From the NCBI RefSeq assembly GCF_001005085.2, contig NZ_LBMU02000041.1, forward strand, positions 1 through 64,000: a DNA stretch of 64,000 nucleotides. The letters run 5' to 3'. Source of the stretch: Streptomyces humi. Its GTDB lineage: Bacteria; Actinomycetota; Actinomycetes; Streptomycetales; Streptomycetaceae. Each line of letters opens with the position of its first letter. Positions within the stretch are counted from its first letter, which is position 1. Under the pieces are notes generated by a model, which saw nothing but the letters and a program-made list of their open reading frames with translations, did no database searches and was not told the DNA's origin. Position numbers and translations under genes: made by a program. Positions 42,750 through 50,614 of the stretch are shown piece after piece.

Positions 42750-45700
42750 TCAGTCCCGATCCAGCTCCGCCAGTCGCTGCGCCGTGTGCTGCGCAGTGGG
42801 CTCACCCGTGACCGCCCACCCCGCGGGCAACCTAGACCAGAGCGTACGGGCGAGCCGATAGGCCTCGCGCGCGGCCTGCGGGCGATGCGCCGCATCGTAG
42901 GACATACCACGCCAGTGGTGCGCCTGTGCACCGAGTTGCACCGCTTCCGAGCGCGCCCGGGCCGAGTCGCTGTACGCCTCGGCGTCCGCGGCCGCCTCCG
43001 CGGCGGCCCGGAACGAGTCGACGGCGGCGTCCAGACGGGTGGGCCGATCCGGGCTCCGGTGCGCCTCGTACTGGACGTGCCCCAGTTCGATCAGGCAGCG
43101 GGCCGACAGCAGCGGGTCGTCGAAGTCCGGCGCCGCCAGTCCGAAGATGTACTCGGCCTCCCGCAGGTCGACGCGTTCGCCCAGGGCGCGGTAGCGGAGC
43201 ATCAGCCCACGCCCTAGCAGGAAGAGCCGAGGGGCGAGTCGGCGGCTGCCCGCCGGCGTCTCCGCGCGGCAGACCCGCAGCACCCGGATCGCCTCGGCCA
43301 ACGGTTCGAGGACGTGGGAACCGGTCGGCGGGGCCGCCTGCCGGAGCAGGACCTCGCCCCATTCCGCGAGGACGTCCGCGTGCTCCGGCGCGTCCCGGGG
43401 CGTCGACTCCGCCGCCTGCTTGAACCGGGCCGCCGCCGCACCCAGTTCCCGCGGCTCCCCGGACCGCGCGTACCGAGCCGTCCTGATGCGCCCCGCCCGC
43501 ACCAGCAGACGCGCGCGCGTGCTCTGCTTGCCGGGGACCAGGGCCAGACCCCTTTCGACGCACTGCTGGGCCTCCTCCAGGTCACCGTCCGAGCCGAGCA
43601 GGGCGTCGACGAGGTCCAGCAGGGCCCCGGCGCGCTCCGGGGAGGACTCGGTCCCGGGGCCGCCGTCGGGGTCCCGGTGGCCGGCCACGGCGGTACGCAG
43701 CGACCGCGCGCTCTGTGCCGCGTAGCCGCGGGCGAGTTCGGGGTCGGCCGTCGCGCCGGAGAGGCGCAGCAGGAGGCGGCCGTGGGCCAGCGCCAGTCCG
43801 GGTGGACGGTGCCGCTGGTCCGGCCGGCCGTCGGCGAACGCCTCCAGCATGCCGACCGCGCCCTGGAGCAGCGCGCTGTCGCCGCCGAGCCGCCACTGCT
43901 CCTCCAGCGCACCGGCCCGCTCCAGCGCGAGCTCCAACGCCTCCCGTTCGTCGAGTTCGGGGGCGCCGCAGGCCACCGCGTACTCCCGGTCGGCGCGGCG
44001 CAGCAGGTCGAGGGCGGCCGTCCGTTCGCCGCGCCGTCTGCGGTCGGTGGCGGCGGCCCGCAGCACCCGGGCCAGGACGGCCCGTTCGCGCCGCGCGTAC
44101 GGGTGGGCCACGGCCCGTTCCGCCGCCCGCTCGGCCTCGCGCAGCAGATCGCCGCCGCCCTGCACCTCCCACAGCCGCAGGACGCAGGTCGCGTACTCCG
44201 CCCACAGCTCGGGTTGTTCCGAGCCCAGTGGTTCCTCGTCCGCGGTCGCCCCGCGCAGCAGCCGCACGGCGTCGATGAGGTCCTGCACCATGCCCTCGGC
44301 ATGGAACCGGGTGCGCAGGTCGCGGGCCCTGCCGACGGCCCGGTGGGGGGCGCGCTCACCGGAGCGTACGGCGGTGTCACGGCCGTAGGGCCGGAACTGT
44401 TCGGGCAGCGGCATGAAGTGTTCGAGGACCCGGGCGGCGACCTCGGCGAAGGGCTGCGGTACCCGGGTCGCGTCCCCGTCGTGGTCCGCCTGGGCCGGCC
44501 GGCCGGTGCCCACCGGGGTGTGCGGCAGCCCGGCGCCACCGAGCTGGAGGAGGGCGAGAGCCGGGAAGTTGGGGCCGCTCCTGCGGAAGCGCTGCTCGAT
44601 GTACTCCGAGCAGCGTTTGAGGACGAGGACTGCCTCGTCGCGGCCGAGCGGGGCGAGCAGGATCTCCTGGACCTCGGGCTTCATCTCGTACCACGGGGAG
44701 CCGTCCGCGCCCAGGTCGCCGTGGTCCTCGCGGGCACGGGTGACCAGGCCGCTGAGCAGCACCTCGGCTAGTTCGGAGGGGCCGGAGTCGGGCAGCATCG
44801 TCCGCTGCACCAGCTGCATCACCGGCAGCCAGAGCGGGGCGGCCGCCAGGTAGACGGCGAGCCGGACGGCGCCCGGCGAGGCGGTGGACCGGAACCCGCG
44901 GAACCGCTCGGCCGGGGACACGGCGCGCGCAGGGCGGGACGCCGGTGCGGCCGGCTGGTCCGGGCGCACCCAGCCCACCGCCCCCGGAACCGGTCCGCCG
45001 ATCCCGGACAGCAGCCTCGCCCACGCCCCGAGCGCCACCGGCTCCGGCGGCAGCACCGGTACCGGTACGGCGCCCCGCGTTCCGCCCGAGGCGGTGCCCG
45101 ACGCGGTGCGCACCCGTAGCACGCCGGCCCCGCCGAGCGTGTCACCCCGGCTGAGCTCTCCGTGCGTCACCGGCAGCCGGGTGCGGTGCCACATCCGCTG
45201 CGGCAGCGGCTGGAGCACGGCGACCGGGCCTTGCCGGGACAGCCGGTGGAGCAGCCGGTGGGCGCGGCCGCTGTGCCACAGCGGCCCGACGCAGTCGCTG
45301 ACCAGGACGGTGATCCGGCGTCCGGTCGGGTCACTGAGGCGGTCGGCGGGATGCAGTGGGGCCGCGTGGACGTCCGCGCTGCGGCTGACCGCCACCGTGC
45401 CGTCGGGTCCGGTGTGCAGATGGCTCACCTGGATGTCTCCGAAGGCTCCCAACTGACTGAACACCTGGACCAGTTCGTCGAACATCCGGTCCCAGACCCG
45501 CATCGAGGTGGAGGCCTCCAGGATCAGTTGCAGCTGGGCGTCGCCCCGGGTCACCGCGCGGTACACGGGCATGATCAGGCCGCCCGCCCGGGCACTCTGC
45601 TCGGCGGTCGCCGTCTCGTCCAGCTCGACGCGCAGCGGCGGCGCGGCACCGCGGTAGGCCTGCAACGGCCGCAGCGCGCGCTGGAGTTCGAGAAGTGCGG

Positions 45701-46166
45701 GCAGGGCGGAGGCGGCGGGCACCGAGAACGGTACTCCGGCGAGCCGCCCGGCGGCCCGGCCGCGCCCCGCGCCGTGCTGCTGCGGCATGGGGTGGAGGAA
45801 CAGCCTGCGGTCGGCTCCGGTGACGTCGTGGGGCACCGCGGACGGGCGGCCGGCGTCCGCCGCGGGTTCCGGATGCCGTACGGCGGCACCCCGGGGGTCC
45901 CCCGCCGGCGGGACGGCCGCCTCGGCGCTCGCCTCCGACGGGCCGGGGCGCGCGGCGGAACCCGGGCCCTGCGGACCGTCCGTGACCGCCCCGGCCGTGG
46001 GATGTGCGTACTGGGCCAGCCAGAGGACGTCGCACAGCCCTTCCGGGTCGGGGTCGAGCCCGCTTTCGCGCATCAGGCGGACCAGTCGGGCCAGCGGAGC
46101 GCCCTCGGTGCCGCGCGGGTCCGGTTCCGGTGGAACGGGACCGTGTCGCGATGTCGCCTCCGGCAT
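42750..46166 (-). CDS. SAV_2336-type vWA-like/TPR protein
   Basis: 1138 aa from the ATG at 46166, which has GAGGTGA eight bases upstream and lies 7 bp after the moxR stop. The N-terminal part (about residues 1-60) has the 'LVRLMRESGLDPDPEGLCDVLWLAQY' signature of SAV_2336-type proteins. Residues about 180-420 form a degenerate von Willebrand A domain: 'LQLILEASTSMRVWDRMFDELVQVF' stands where DxSxS is expected, with Glu replacing the first Asp. The C-terminal half (about 600-1138) is rich in TPR-like helices. With MoxR and VMAP neighbours this fits the vWA component of a VMAP ternary system. Confidence 0.8.
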   Translation of the reverse strand: MPEATSRHGPVPPEPDPRGTEGAPLARLVRLMRESGLDPDPEGLCDVLWLAQYAHPTAGAVTDGPQGPGSAARPGPSEASAEAAVPPAGDPRGAAVRHPEPAADAGRPSAVPHDVTGADRRLFLHPMPQQHGAGRGRAAGRLAGVPFSVPAASALPALLELQRALRPLQAYRGAAPPLRVELDETATAEQSARAGGLIMPVYRAVTRGDAQLQLILEASTSMRVWDRMFDELVQVFSQLGAFGDIQVSHLHTGPDGTVAVSRSADVHAAPLHPADRLSDPTGRRITVLVSDCVGPLWHSGRAHRLLHRLSRQGPVAVLQPLPQRMWHRTRLPVTHGELSRGDTLGGAGVLRVRTASGTASGGTRGAVPVPVLPPEPVALGAWARLLSGIGGPVPGAVGWVRPDQPAAPASRPARAVSPAERFRGFRSTASPGAVRLAVYLAAAPLWLPVMQLVQRTMLPDSGPSELAEVLLSGLVTRAREDHGDLGADGSPWYEMKPEVQEILLAPLGRDEAVLVLKRCSEYIEQRFRRSGPNFPALALLQLGGAGLPHTPVGTGRPAQADHDGDATRVPQPFAEVAARVLEHFMPLPEQFRPYGRDTAVRSGERAPHRAVGRARDLRTRFHAEGMVQDLIDAVRLLRGATADEEPLGSEQPELWAEYATCVLRLWEVQGGGDLLREAERAAERAVAHPYARRERAVLARVLRAAATDRRRRGERTAALDLLRRADREYAVACGAPELDEREALELALERAGALEEQWRLGGDSALLQGAVGMLEAFADGRPDQRHRPPGLALAHGRLLLRLSGATADPELARGYAAQSARSLRTAVAGHRDPDGGPGTESSPERAGALLDLVDALLGSDGDLEEAQQCVERGLALVPGKQSTRARLLVRAGRIRTARYARSGEPRELGAAAARFKQAAESTPRDAPEHADVLAEWGEVLLRQAAPPTGSHVLEPLAEAIRVLRVCRAETPAGSRRLAPRLFLLGRGLMLRYRALGERVDLREAEYIFGLAAPDFDDPLLSARCLIELGHVQYEAHRSPDRPTRLDAAVDSFRAAAEAAADAEAYSDSARARSEAVQLGAQAHHWRGMSYDAAHRPQAAREAYRLARTLWSRLPAGWAVTGEPTAQHTAQRLAELDRD

Positions 46167-46173
46167 CAGCGGC

Positions 46174-47193
46174 TCACCTCGGACGGTCGAGACGTTGGAT
46201 GAGCAGTTCGGCGAGCCGGTCACGACTGGGCGGGGCGGCCGCGTCGGTGAGGTAGATGGCGTTGAGCAGCTGGTCGGTGGCGAGGAGTTCGCTGCGGGAG
46301 CGCTCCAGGAACCGGACGATCAGGTCGTCGCCCGCGCGGGCCGCCTCGTCGCCGAGGTGGGCACGGACGAAGGTGGCGAGGCGCTCGTGATCGGGGCGGC
46401 CCAGCTCGAGGTGGATGCAGCGGCGCATCAGCGGGGCCGGGAAGTCGCGCTCGCCGTTGCTCGTGAGGACGACGAACGGGAAGGCGCGGCAGCGCACCCG
46501 GCCGTCGCGGACCCGGACCTTGGTGCCGTCGTCGGTGAGCACCTCGGCCTCGCCGTCCGGCAGCCGGTCCGCGATCCGCTGCAACTCGGGAATCTCGAAC
46601 TCGCCCTCCTCCAGCACGTTCAGGAGGTCGTTGGGCAGGTCGATGTCGCTCTTGTCCAGTTCGTCGATCAGCAGCACGCGCGGGGTGGCGGAGGGCAGCA
46701 GGGCGGTGCCGAGCGGGCCGAGCCGGATGTAGCTGCCGATCGCCTCCATGGCATTCGGGCCGCCGCCGGCCGCGCCGTACCCGCCCTGTGAGGCGATCTG
46801 GACGTCCTGGAGGCGGCCGATCGCGTCGTAGTGGTACAGGCCGTCCTGGAGCGTGGAGCGGCTGACGATGGACCAGCGCAGCACCTCGCCCAGGCCCAGT
46901 TCGTACGCCACCGAGTGCGCGAGGGTGCTCTTGCCCGCGCCGGGGCTGCCGGTGACCAGGAGCGGGCGGCGCAGGTAGAGCGCCGCGTTGATCATCTCCA
47001 GCTCCTCGGCGCCGGGCCGGTGCAGCTCGGCCAGGTACCGGTACCCGCCGAGCCTGCGGTCCTGGGAGCCGTCGCCGTCCGCCCCGTCCCGGCCCGAGAA
47101 GTCCCGCCAGGGAGGCGGTGGGGGCAGTCGGCTCATGCCGTCGTGGGGTTCCCCGGCACCACGGTAGATGAGCCACTCACTGGATTCGGTCAT
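46174..47193 (-). CDS. MoxR-family AAA+ ATPase
   Basis: 339 aa, ATG with GAGGG upstream. Walker A GSPGAGKSTLAHSVAYELG (about residues 82-90), Walker B 'RVLLIDELDKSDIDLPNDLLNVLEEG', sensor 1 'FVVLTSNGERDFP', and 'LMRRCIHLELGRPD' (arginine finger region). MoxR ATPases act as chaperones paired with vWA proteins, here the next gene. Likely the energy-using switch of the accessory system. Confidence 0.92.
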   Translation of the reverse strand: MTESSEWLIYRGAGEPHDGMSRLPPPPPWRDFSGRDGADGDGSQDRRLGGYRYLAELHRPGAEELEMINAALYLRRPLLVTGSPGAGKSTLAHSVAYELGLGEVLRWSIVSRSTLQDGLYHYDAIGRLQDVQIASQGGYGAAGGGPNAMEAIGSYIRLGPLGTALLPSATPRVLLIDELDKSDIDLPNDLLNVLEEGEFEIPELQRIADRLPDGEAEVLTDDGTKVRVRDGRVRCRAFPFVVLTSNGERDFPAPLMRRCIHLELGRPDHERLATFVRAHLGDEAARAGDDLIVRFLERSRSELLATDQLLNAIYLTDAAAPPSRDRLAELLIQRLDRPR

Positions 47194-47270
47194 GTCCGGC
47201 CCTCGTCGTCCCTCGTCCGTCCCGTCCCCAGGACAGCCGTCGAAGCTGCTTCACGTTATCGACCTTCGGT

Positions 47271-47312
47271 AGCCCCGGTAAGGGCCTCACGAGCCCCGGT
47301 AAGGGCCTCACG
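47271..47312. repeat. Two-copy 21-bp direct repeat in the accessory operon
   Basis: AGCCCCGGTAAGGGCCTCAC followed by one more G occurs at 47271-47291 and again at 47292-47312, in the 132-bp gap between the protease gene and moxR. Each copy can form a small GGCCTCAC-type fold only weakly. Confidence 0.7.
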
Positions 47313-47325
47313 CCGGCGCCGGGTT

Positions 47326-49605
47326 TCACGGCGCCTCCAGCAAGTCGTCGGTCCCGGGCAGGGGTTGCTGCGGATCGTCGTACAGCAGGGCGATGCCGTG
47401 GGCCCAGAAGGACTCCGTACGTCCCTCGCGCAGCCCGTTGCGCAGACCGTGCACCACTGCGGGCAGCTCCCCGGCGCCTGCCGCCTCGTCCACGATCAGC
47501 CTCGCGCCCCGGTGGAACTCCCCGCACACGGATCCGGTGTGCCGTCCCCCCCGGCGCCACAGCACCACCCCGAACCCGGCCCGGACGATCCGGCCGAGTG
47601 CGGTGTCGTCGTCCTCGTAGCGCCGGTCGCCCTCGCGGCAGAGCACCGGGATGACCCCGGGCGGGAGGCCGCGCAGCTCCGACACCCCCGGCACGGGCCG
47701 GCGCACCGAGTCGTCGCAGTCCAGCACTTCGGCCCGGGTCCGGACGACCGCGACGTGCACCCGGCGCCAGCGGTCACGGCGCTCGGCCTCCAGGTCGTCG
47801 CCGGAGAGCTCGTCGCCGTACCAGCTGTCCTCCCCGGGCAGCTGGTCGCGGTCCGAGCAGCGGACCAGGACCGGCCGTTCGACGCCCAGCGGCCGGCCGT
47901 CGGGCCGCAGCCGCCACTCGTCCACCGGAAGGTCGAGCATCCGGTGCGGCAGGGCCGCGTACAGCGCGGCGGGCTGCCCGGGTTCGTCGCAGTGCCGGAA
48001 CGCCTCGGCGAGCGGCCCTGCGAGACCGCCGGGGAGACCGTCGAGGCCGGCCCCCTGGCCTTCGTCCAGCCGGGTCACGTCGCCGTCCGGCCGCATCACC
48101 GCCACCGACCAGTCGCACTGGTCGGGTTGCCAGGCCCGTCGTTCGACCTCGAGCAGCACGGAGTGGCGGTGGGATCGAGCGAGCGGCTCCCGCGCCGTGT
48201 CCCCGGTCAGGAACCGGGCGCCGCCGCCCACGCTCCGCTCGTGCAGCCGCCCGCCGAGGTGCTGGGCGCGTCTGTGGGCGAGGTCGCTGCGCGGACCGCT
48301 GCCCAGGCGGGTCGAGACCTGTTTGATCCACTCCCACAGGGCTTGTTCGGCGTCGAGCACGAAGGGTGTCGCCGGCCGCTCGGCGGTCATGACCCGCATC
48401 GCGTAGTCGACGACGAGCGGGAGCACGCCGTCGAACCGCGCGTTCTCGTAGAGCGCGCCGAGGCCGTCGCGCCAGCCGCGCGGCGCGGGCGACATCGCAG
48501 ACGGCCGGAAGTCCGTCAGCGAGGCCAGGATGTCGAGCAGACCGCGGGTGCTTTCCGGGGGCGGCAGGTCGGCGAGCCTGCCGAGCAGCTCGACCCGCTC
48601 GTCCGGACTCAGGGCCCGTCCCGGGCGGGCACCGAGTTCGGTCTGGAGGTCGGTCCAGGTGGGGCGCCCGGAGTCGGAGGGCTGTCGGCGGTCCCGGTGG
48701 TACCGGTCGTGGGCGTGGCAGACAACCTGGTAGAGATCGCTCTGGTACGGGTCCTGCCGGTACGGGTCCTGGCGGTACGGGTCCTGCCAGTGCGAGTCCT
48801 GCCAGTGCGAGTCCTGCCAGTGCGAGTCCTGCCAGTGCGAGTCCTGCCAGTGCGAGTCCTGCCGGTACGGGTCCTGCCGGTACGGGTCCTGCCGGTACGG
48901 ATCGGGTGGCCGGGCGCTCGGCGGCACCGGCAGGGTGCGCAGCCGCTCGATCCCGATCCACATGGCGCCCGCCCCGTGGTCGACGCGTGAGCTCAGCACA
49001 CCGACGACCTCGCCGCGCACCGGGTCGATCACGGGCCCGCCGGAGAGACCGGGCGGGAGGCCGTGTTCGCCGAGGCGCAGCTGGACGCCGCCGGACCAGC
49101 CGCCGACGCCGCCGGGCACGGCCAGGAAGCCGTCCTGTGGCTGTGGCCGTCCCCGGAAGAGGGTCCAGCCGGCGTAGAACACCCGCCCCTCGCTGTAGTG
49201 CGGCGCCGGACGCTCGGACAGGTACAGGCACTCGTGGTCCACCGGCTCGCGCAGCCTGACGAGCGCCAGGTCGGGGGCGGGCCAGGCGCCCTGGCCGGGG
49301 CCGTCGACGTGCTCCGGAAGGGTGGCCGCGACCTCGCCGGGCACGGCGTACGGCTCCTCGCGGCCACCGGGCCGGCAGATCACCGCCACCTCACCCCCTG
49401 CCCCGCCGTCGATGACGTGGGCACAGGTCAGTACCCAGTTCGGCGCGACGAAGAAGCCACTGCCGAGGAAGTCCCCCGGCTCCTGCGGGGAATGCCCGGG
49501 ACGCGTGCGGTGGATGCGGACGGTGGCGGCCGTCACGAGTTCACGCAGCGCCAAGAGGACCGCATCCCGGCCGACGGACGCGCCCTCGCCGGGCCGGCCC
49601 GTCAC
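47326..49605 (-). CDS. Trypsin-like protease with EAD- and VMAP-C-like regions
   Basis: 759 aa from the GTG at 49605 (MTGRPGEGASVGRD); the ORF extends upstream without a better start. Residues about 15-225 are a chymotrypsin-fold protease with the complete triad: LTCAHV (His63), PDLALVRL (Asp112), GLSGGPV (Ser188). Then a tandem pentapeptide tract (PYRQD/SHWQD, 11 units), an effector-associated-like region ('GLGALYENARFDGVLPLVVDYAMRV' in pieces), and a C-terminal half resembling VMAP-C ('LDLPVDEWRL', 'ERPVLVRCSDR', 'VVLWRR'). In published VMAP systems a protease is a common effector. No signal peptide, so it should act in the cytoplasm. Confidence 0.83.
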   Translation of the reverse strand: MTGRPGEGASVGRDAVLLALRELVTAATVRIHRTRPGHSPQEPGDFLGSGFFVAPNWVLTCAHVIDGGAGGEVAVICRPGGREEPYAVPGEVAATLPEHVDGPGQGAWPAPDLALVRLREPVDHECLYLSERPAPHYSEGRVFYAGWTLFRGRPQPQDGFLAVPGGVGGWSGGVQLRLGEHGLPPGLSGGPVIDPVRGEVVGVLSSRVDHGAGAMWIGIERLRTLPVPPSARPPDPYRQDPYRQDPYRQDSHWQDSHWQDSHWQDSHWQDSHWQDPYRQDPYRQDPYQSDLYQVVCHAHDRYHRDRRQPSDSGRPTWTDLQTELGARPGRALSPDERVELLGRLADLPPPESTRGLLDILASLTDFRPSAMSPAPRGWRDGLGALYENARFDGVLPLVVDYAMRVMTAERPATPFVLDAEQALWEWIKQVSTRLGSGPRSDLAHRRAQHLGGRLHERSVGGGARFLTGDTAREPLARSHRHSVLLEVERRAWQPDQCDWSVAVMRPDGDVTRLDEGQGAGLDGLPGGLAGPLAEAFRHCDEPGQPAALYAALPHRMLDLPVDEWRLRPDGRPLGVERPVLVRCSDRDQLPGEDSWYGDELSGDDLEAERRDRWRRVHVAVVRTRAEVLDCDDSVRRPVPGVSELRGLPPGVIPVLCREGDRRYEDDDTALGRIVRAGFGVVLWRRGGRHTGSVCGEFHRGARLIVDEAAGAGELPAVVHGLRNGLREGRTESFWAHGIALLYDDPQQPLPGTDDLLEAP
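48741..48906 (-). repeat. 15-bp in-frame tandem repeat in the VMAP-type protease
   Basis: Eleven 15-bp units encode DPYRQ x3, DSHWQ x5, DPYRQ x2 and DPYQS. On the plus strand the units read GTCCTGCCAGTGCGA or GTCCTGCCGGTACGG. The five SHWQD units are identical at DNA level, indicating recent expansion. Confidence 0.92.
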
Positions 49606-49907
49606 AGCGGCCGCCCGGGCACCGGAGCACCGCCGGACGCGTCCGCGAGCGGTCCGGGCACCTGTCCGGCCTCCGAAACCGGCCCGCTGCGCGCGGTGTC
49701 CTGTCCCATACCCTCCCCGCCCCCCTTCCCCGCGTGTGCCGCACGGGAAGACATCGCCCTTCCGTCCGGCTCCACCCACGGGAAAGGAGTCCTTCCCCCG
49801 CGGGGCGGGCCCTACCCATCACCGGCGGAAGGCCTTCGTCCTCCGCCTAGGCTGGTAGGCACCCATCACCGGGCATCCGACACGTGTACGCAGCAGGAGA
49901 GCACCCC
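49606..49907. other. Divergent region between accessory operon and DUF6104 gene
   Basis: 302 bp with no gene. It must hold the promoter of the leftward accessory operon. TAGGCT and TAGGCA (about 49850-49860) are candidate -10 elements for the rightward small gene. No clear operator palindrome seen. Confidence 0.4.
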
Positions 49908-50087
49908 ATGTACTTCACCGACCGAGGCATCGAGGAACTGGAGAAGCGGCGCGGCGAGGAAGAGGTCACGTTCGAGTGGCTCGCGGAACAGCTCCGCACC
50001 TTCGTCGACCTGAACCCCGACTTCGAGGTCCCGGTCGAGCGCCTGGCGACCTGGCTGGCCCGGCTGGACGACGAGGACGAGGAGTAG
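49908..50087 (+). CDS. DUF6104-type 59-aa acidic protein
   Basis: 59 aa, ATG with CAGGAGA upstream: MYFTDRGIEELEKRRGEEE start, acidic tail DDEDEE. Recognised as the small Streptomyces family named DUF6104; function unknown. Soluble, helical. It converges on the 55-aa membrane ORF with a 148-bp gap filled largely by a tandem array. Confidence 0.8.
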   Translation: MYFTDRGIEELEKRRGEEEVTFEWLAEQLRTFVDLNPDFEVPVERLATWLARLDDEDEE

Positions 50088-50107
50088 GACGCCGGGGCCC
50101 GGCCCCC

Positions 50108-50238
50108 GCTGTCCCGTCGGTCAAGCCCGCGCTGTCCCGTCGGTCAAGCCCGCGCTGTCCCGTCGGTCAAGCCCGCGCTGTCCCGTCGGTCACTCCCTCG
50201 CTGTCCCGTCGGTCACTCCCTCGCTGTCCCGTCGGTCA
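50108..50238 (-). repeat. 23-bp tandem array ending exactly at a stop codon
   Basis: Six units with exact 23-bp period start at 50108, 50131, 50154, 50177, 50200 and 50223; each begins GCTGTCCCGTCGGTCA. The last unit ends with the TCA (50236-50238) that is the TGA stop of the leftward 55-aa ORF, so each unit repeats the stop context TGACCGACGGGACAGC. Spacers between cores are AGCCCGC or CTCCCTC. No CRISPR-like unique spacers. Confidence 0.93.
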
Positions 50239-50403
50239 GTCCCGCGGGAACACCGTCTCGTACGACAGCTCCAGCACCCCGTGCACCAACAGCACCGCCC
50301 CCGCCAGGACCCACGGCACACTGCGCCGCCGTGCGCCCCAGAGCACGGCCGGCACCCCCACGCAGACCTCGCCCCACGCGACCTTGGACACGTCCATCGG
50401 CAT
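50236..50403 (-). CDS. Small (55-aa) predicted membrane protein
   Basis: 55 aa: begins MPMDVSKVAWGEV and contains VGVPAVLWGARRRSVPW and VLAGAVLLVHGVLELSY, two hydrophobic stretches separated by a basic turn, so probably a two-pass membrane hairpin. Codon use shows the expected G/C bias at third positions. Start could be ATG at 50403, ATG at 50397 or the in-frame GTG six bases upstream; no strong ribosome binding site. Function unknown. Confidence 0.55.
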   Translation of the reverse strand: MPMDVSKVAWGEVCVGVPAVLWGARRRSVPWVLAGAVLLVHGVLELSYETVFPRD

Positions 50404-50495
50404 GCCCACAGGCTAAGCAGTTCGTCCTCCCCTTGCCTGTCATGTCACCCCACCCTCGTCAACTCCGCGACCGACCACTCACCCGTAAGAGCACC

Positions 50496-50524
50496 TTGAC
50501 TTCCGAGGGCCACGATATATCGTG
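50496..50524 (+). promoter_or_regulatory. Promoter with perfect palindromic operator for DUF4097-padR
   Basis: TTGACT (50496-50501) and TATCGT (50518-50523) form a promoter with a 16-bp spacer. The perfect 14-bp palindrome CACGATATATCGTG (50511-50524) overlaps the -10. A half-similar CGCGATATGGCGCG follows at about 50538-50550. The likely binder is the PadR protein encoded by the operon's second gene. Confidence 0.75.
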
Positions 50525-50614
50525 TTTCACGGAAGACGCGATATGGCGCGAGCCGCAGGCCGTGCGTGCGCATCCGCGTCCAGCCGCCATGCCCGGCCGA
50601 GGGAGGTCCGCACC

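Noticed and set aside
42750..46166. Reading the vWA domain as a functional MIDAS site
   Set aside because: The first Asp of DxSxS is Glu in EASTSM, so metal binding is doubtful; I call it vWA-like only.
50108..50238. Possible CRISPR array (regular 23-bp units)
   Set aside because: Units are contiguous repeats with no unique spacers of 30 or more bases, and there are no cas genes.
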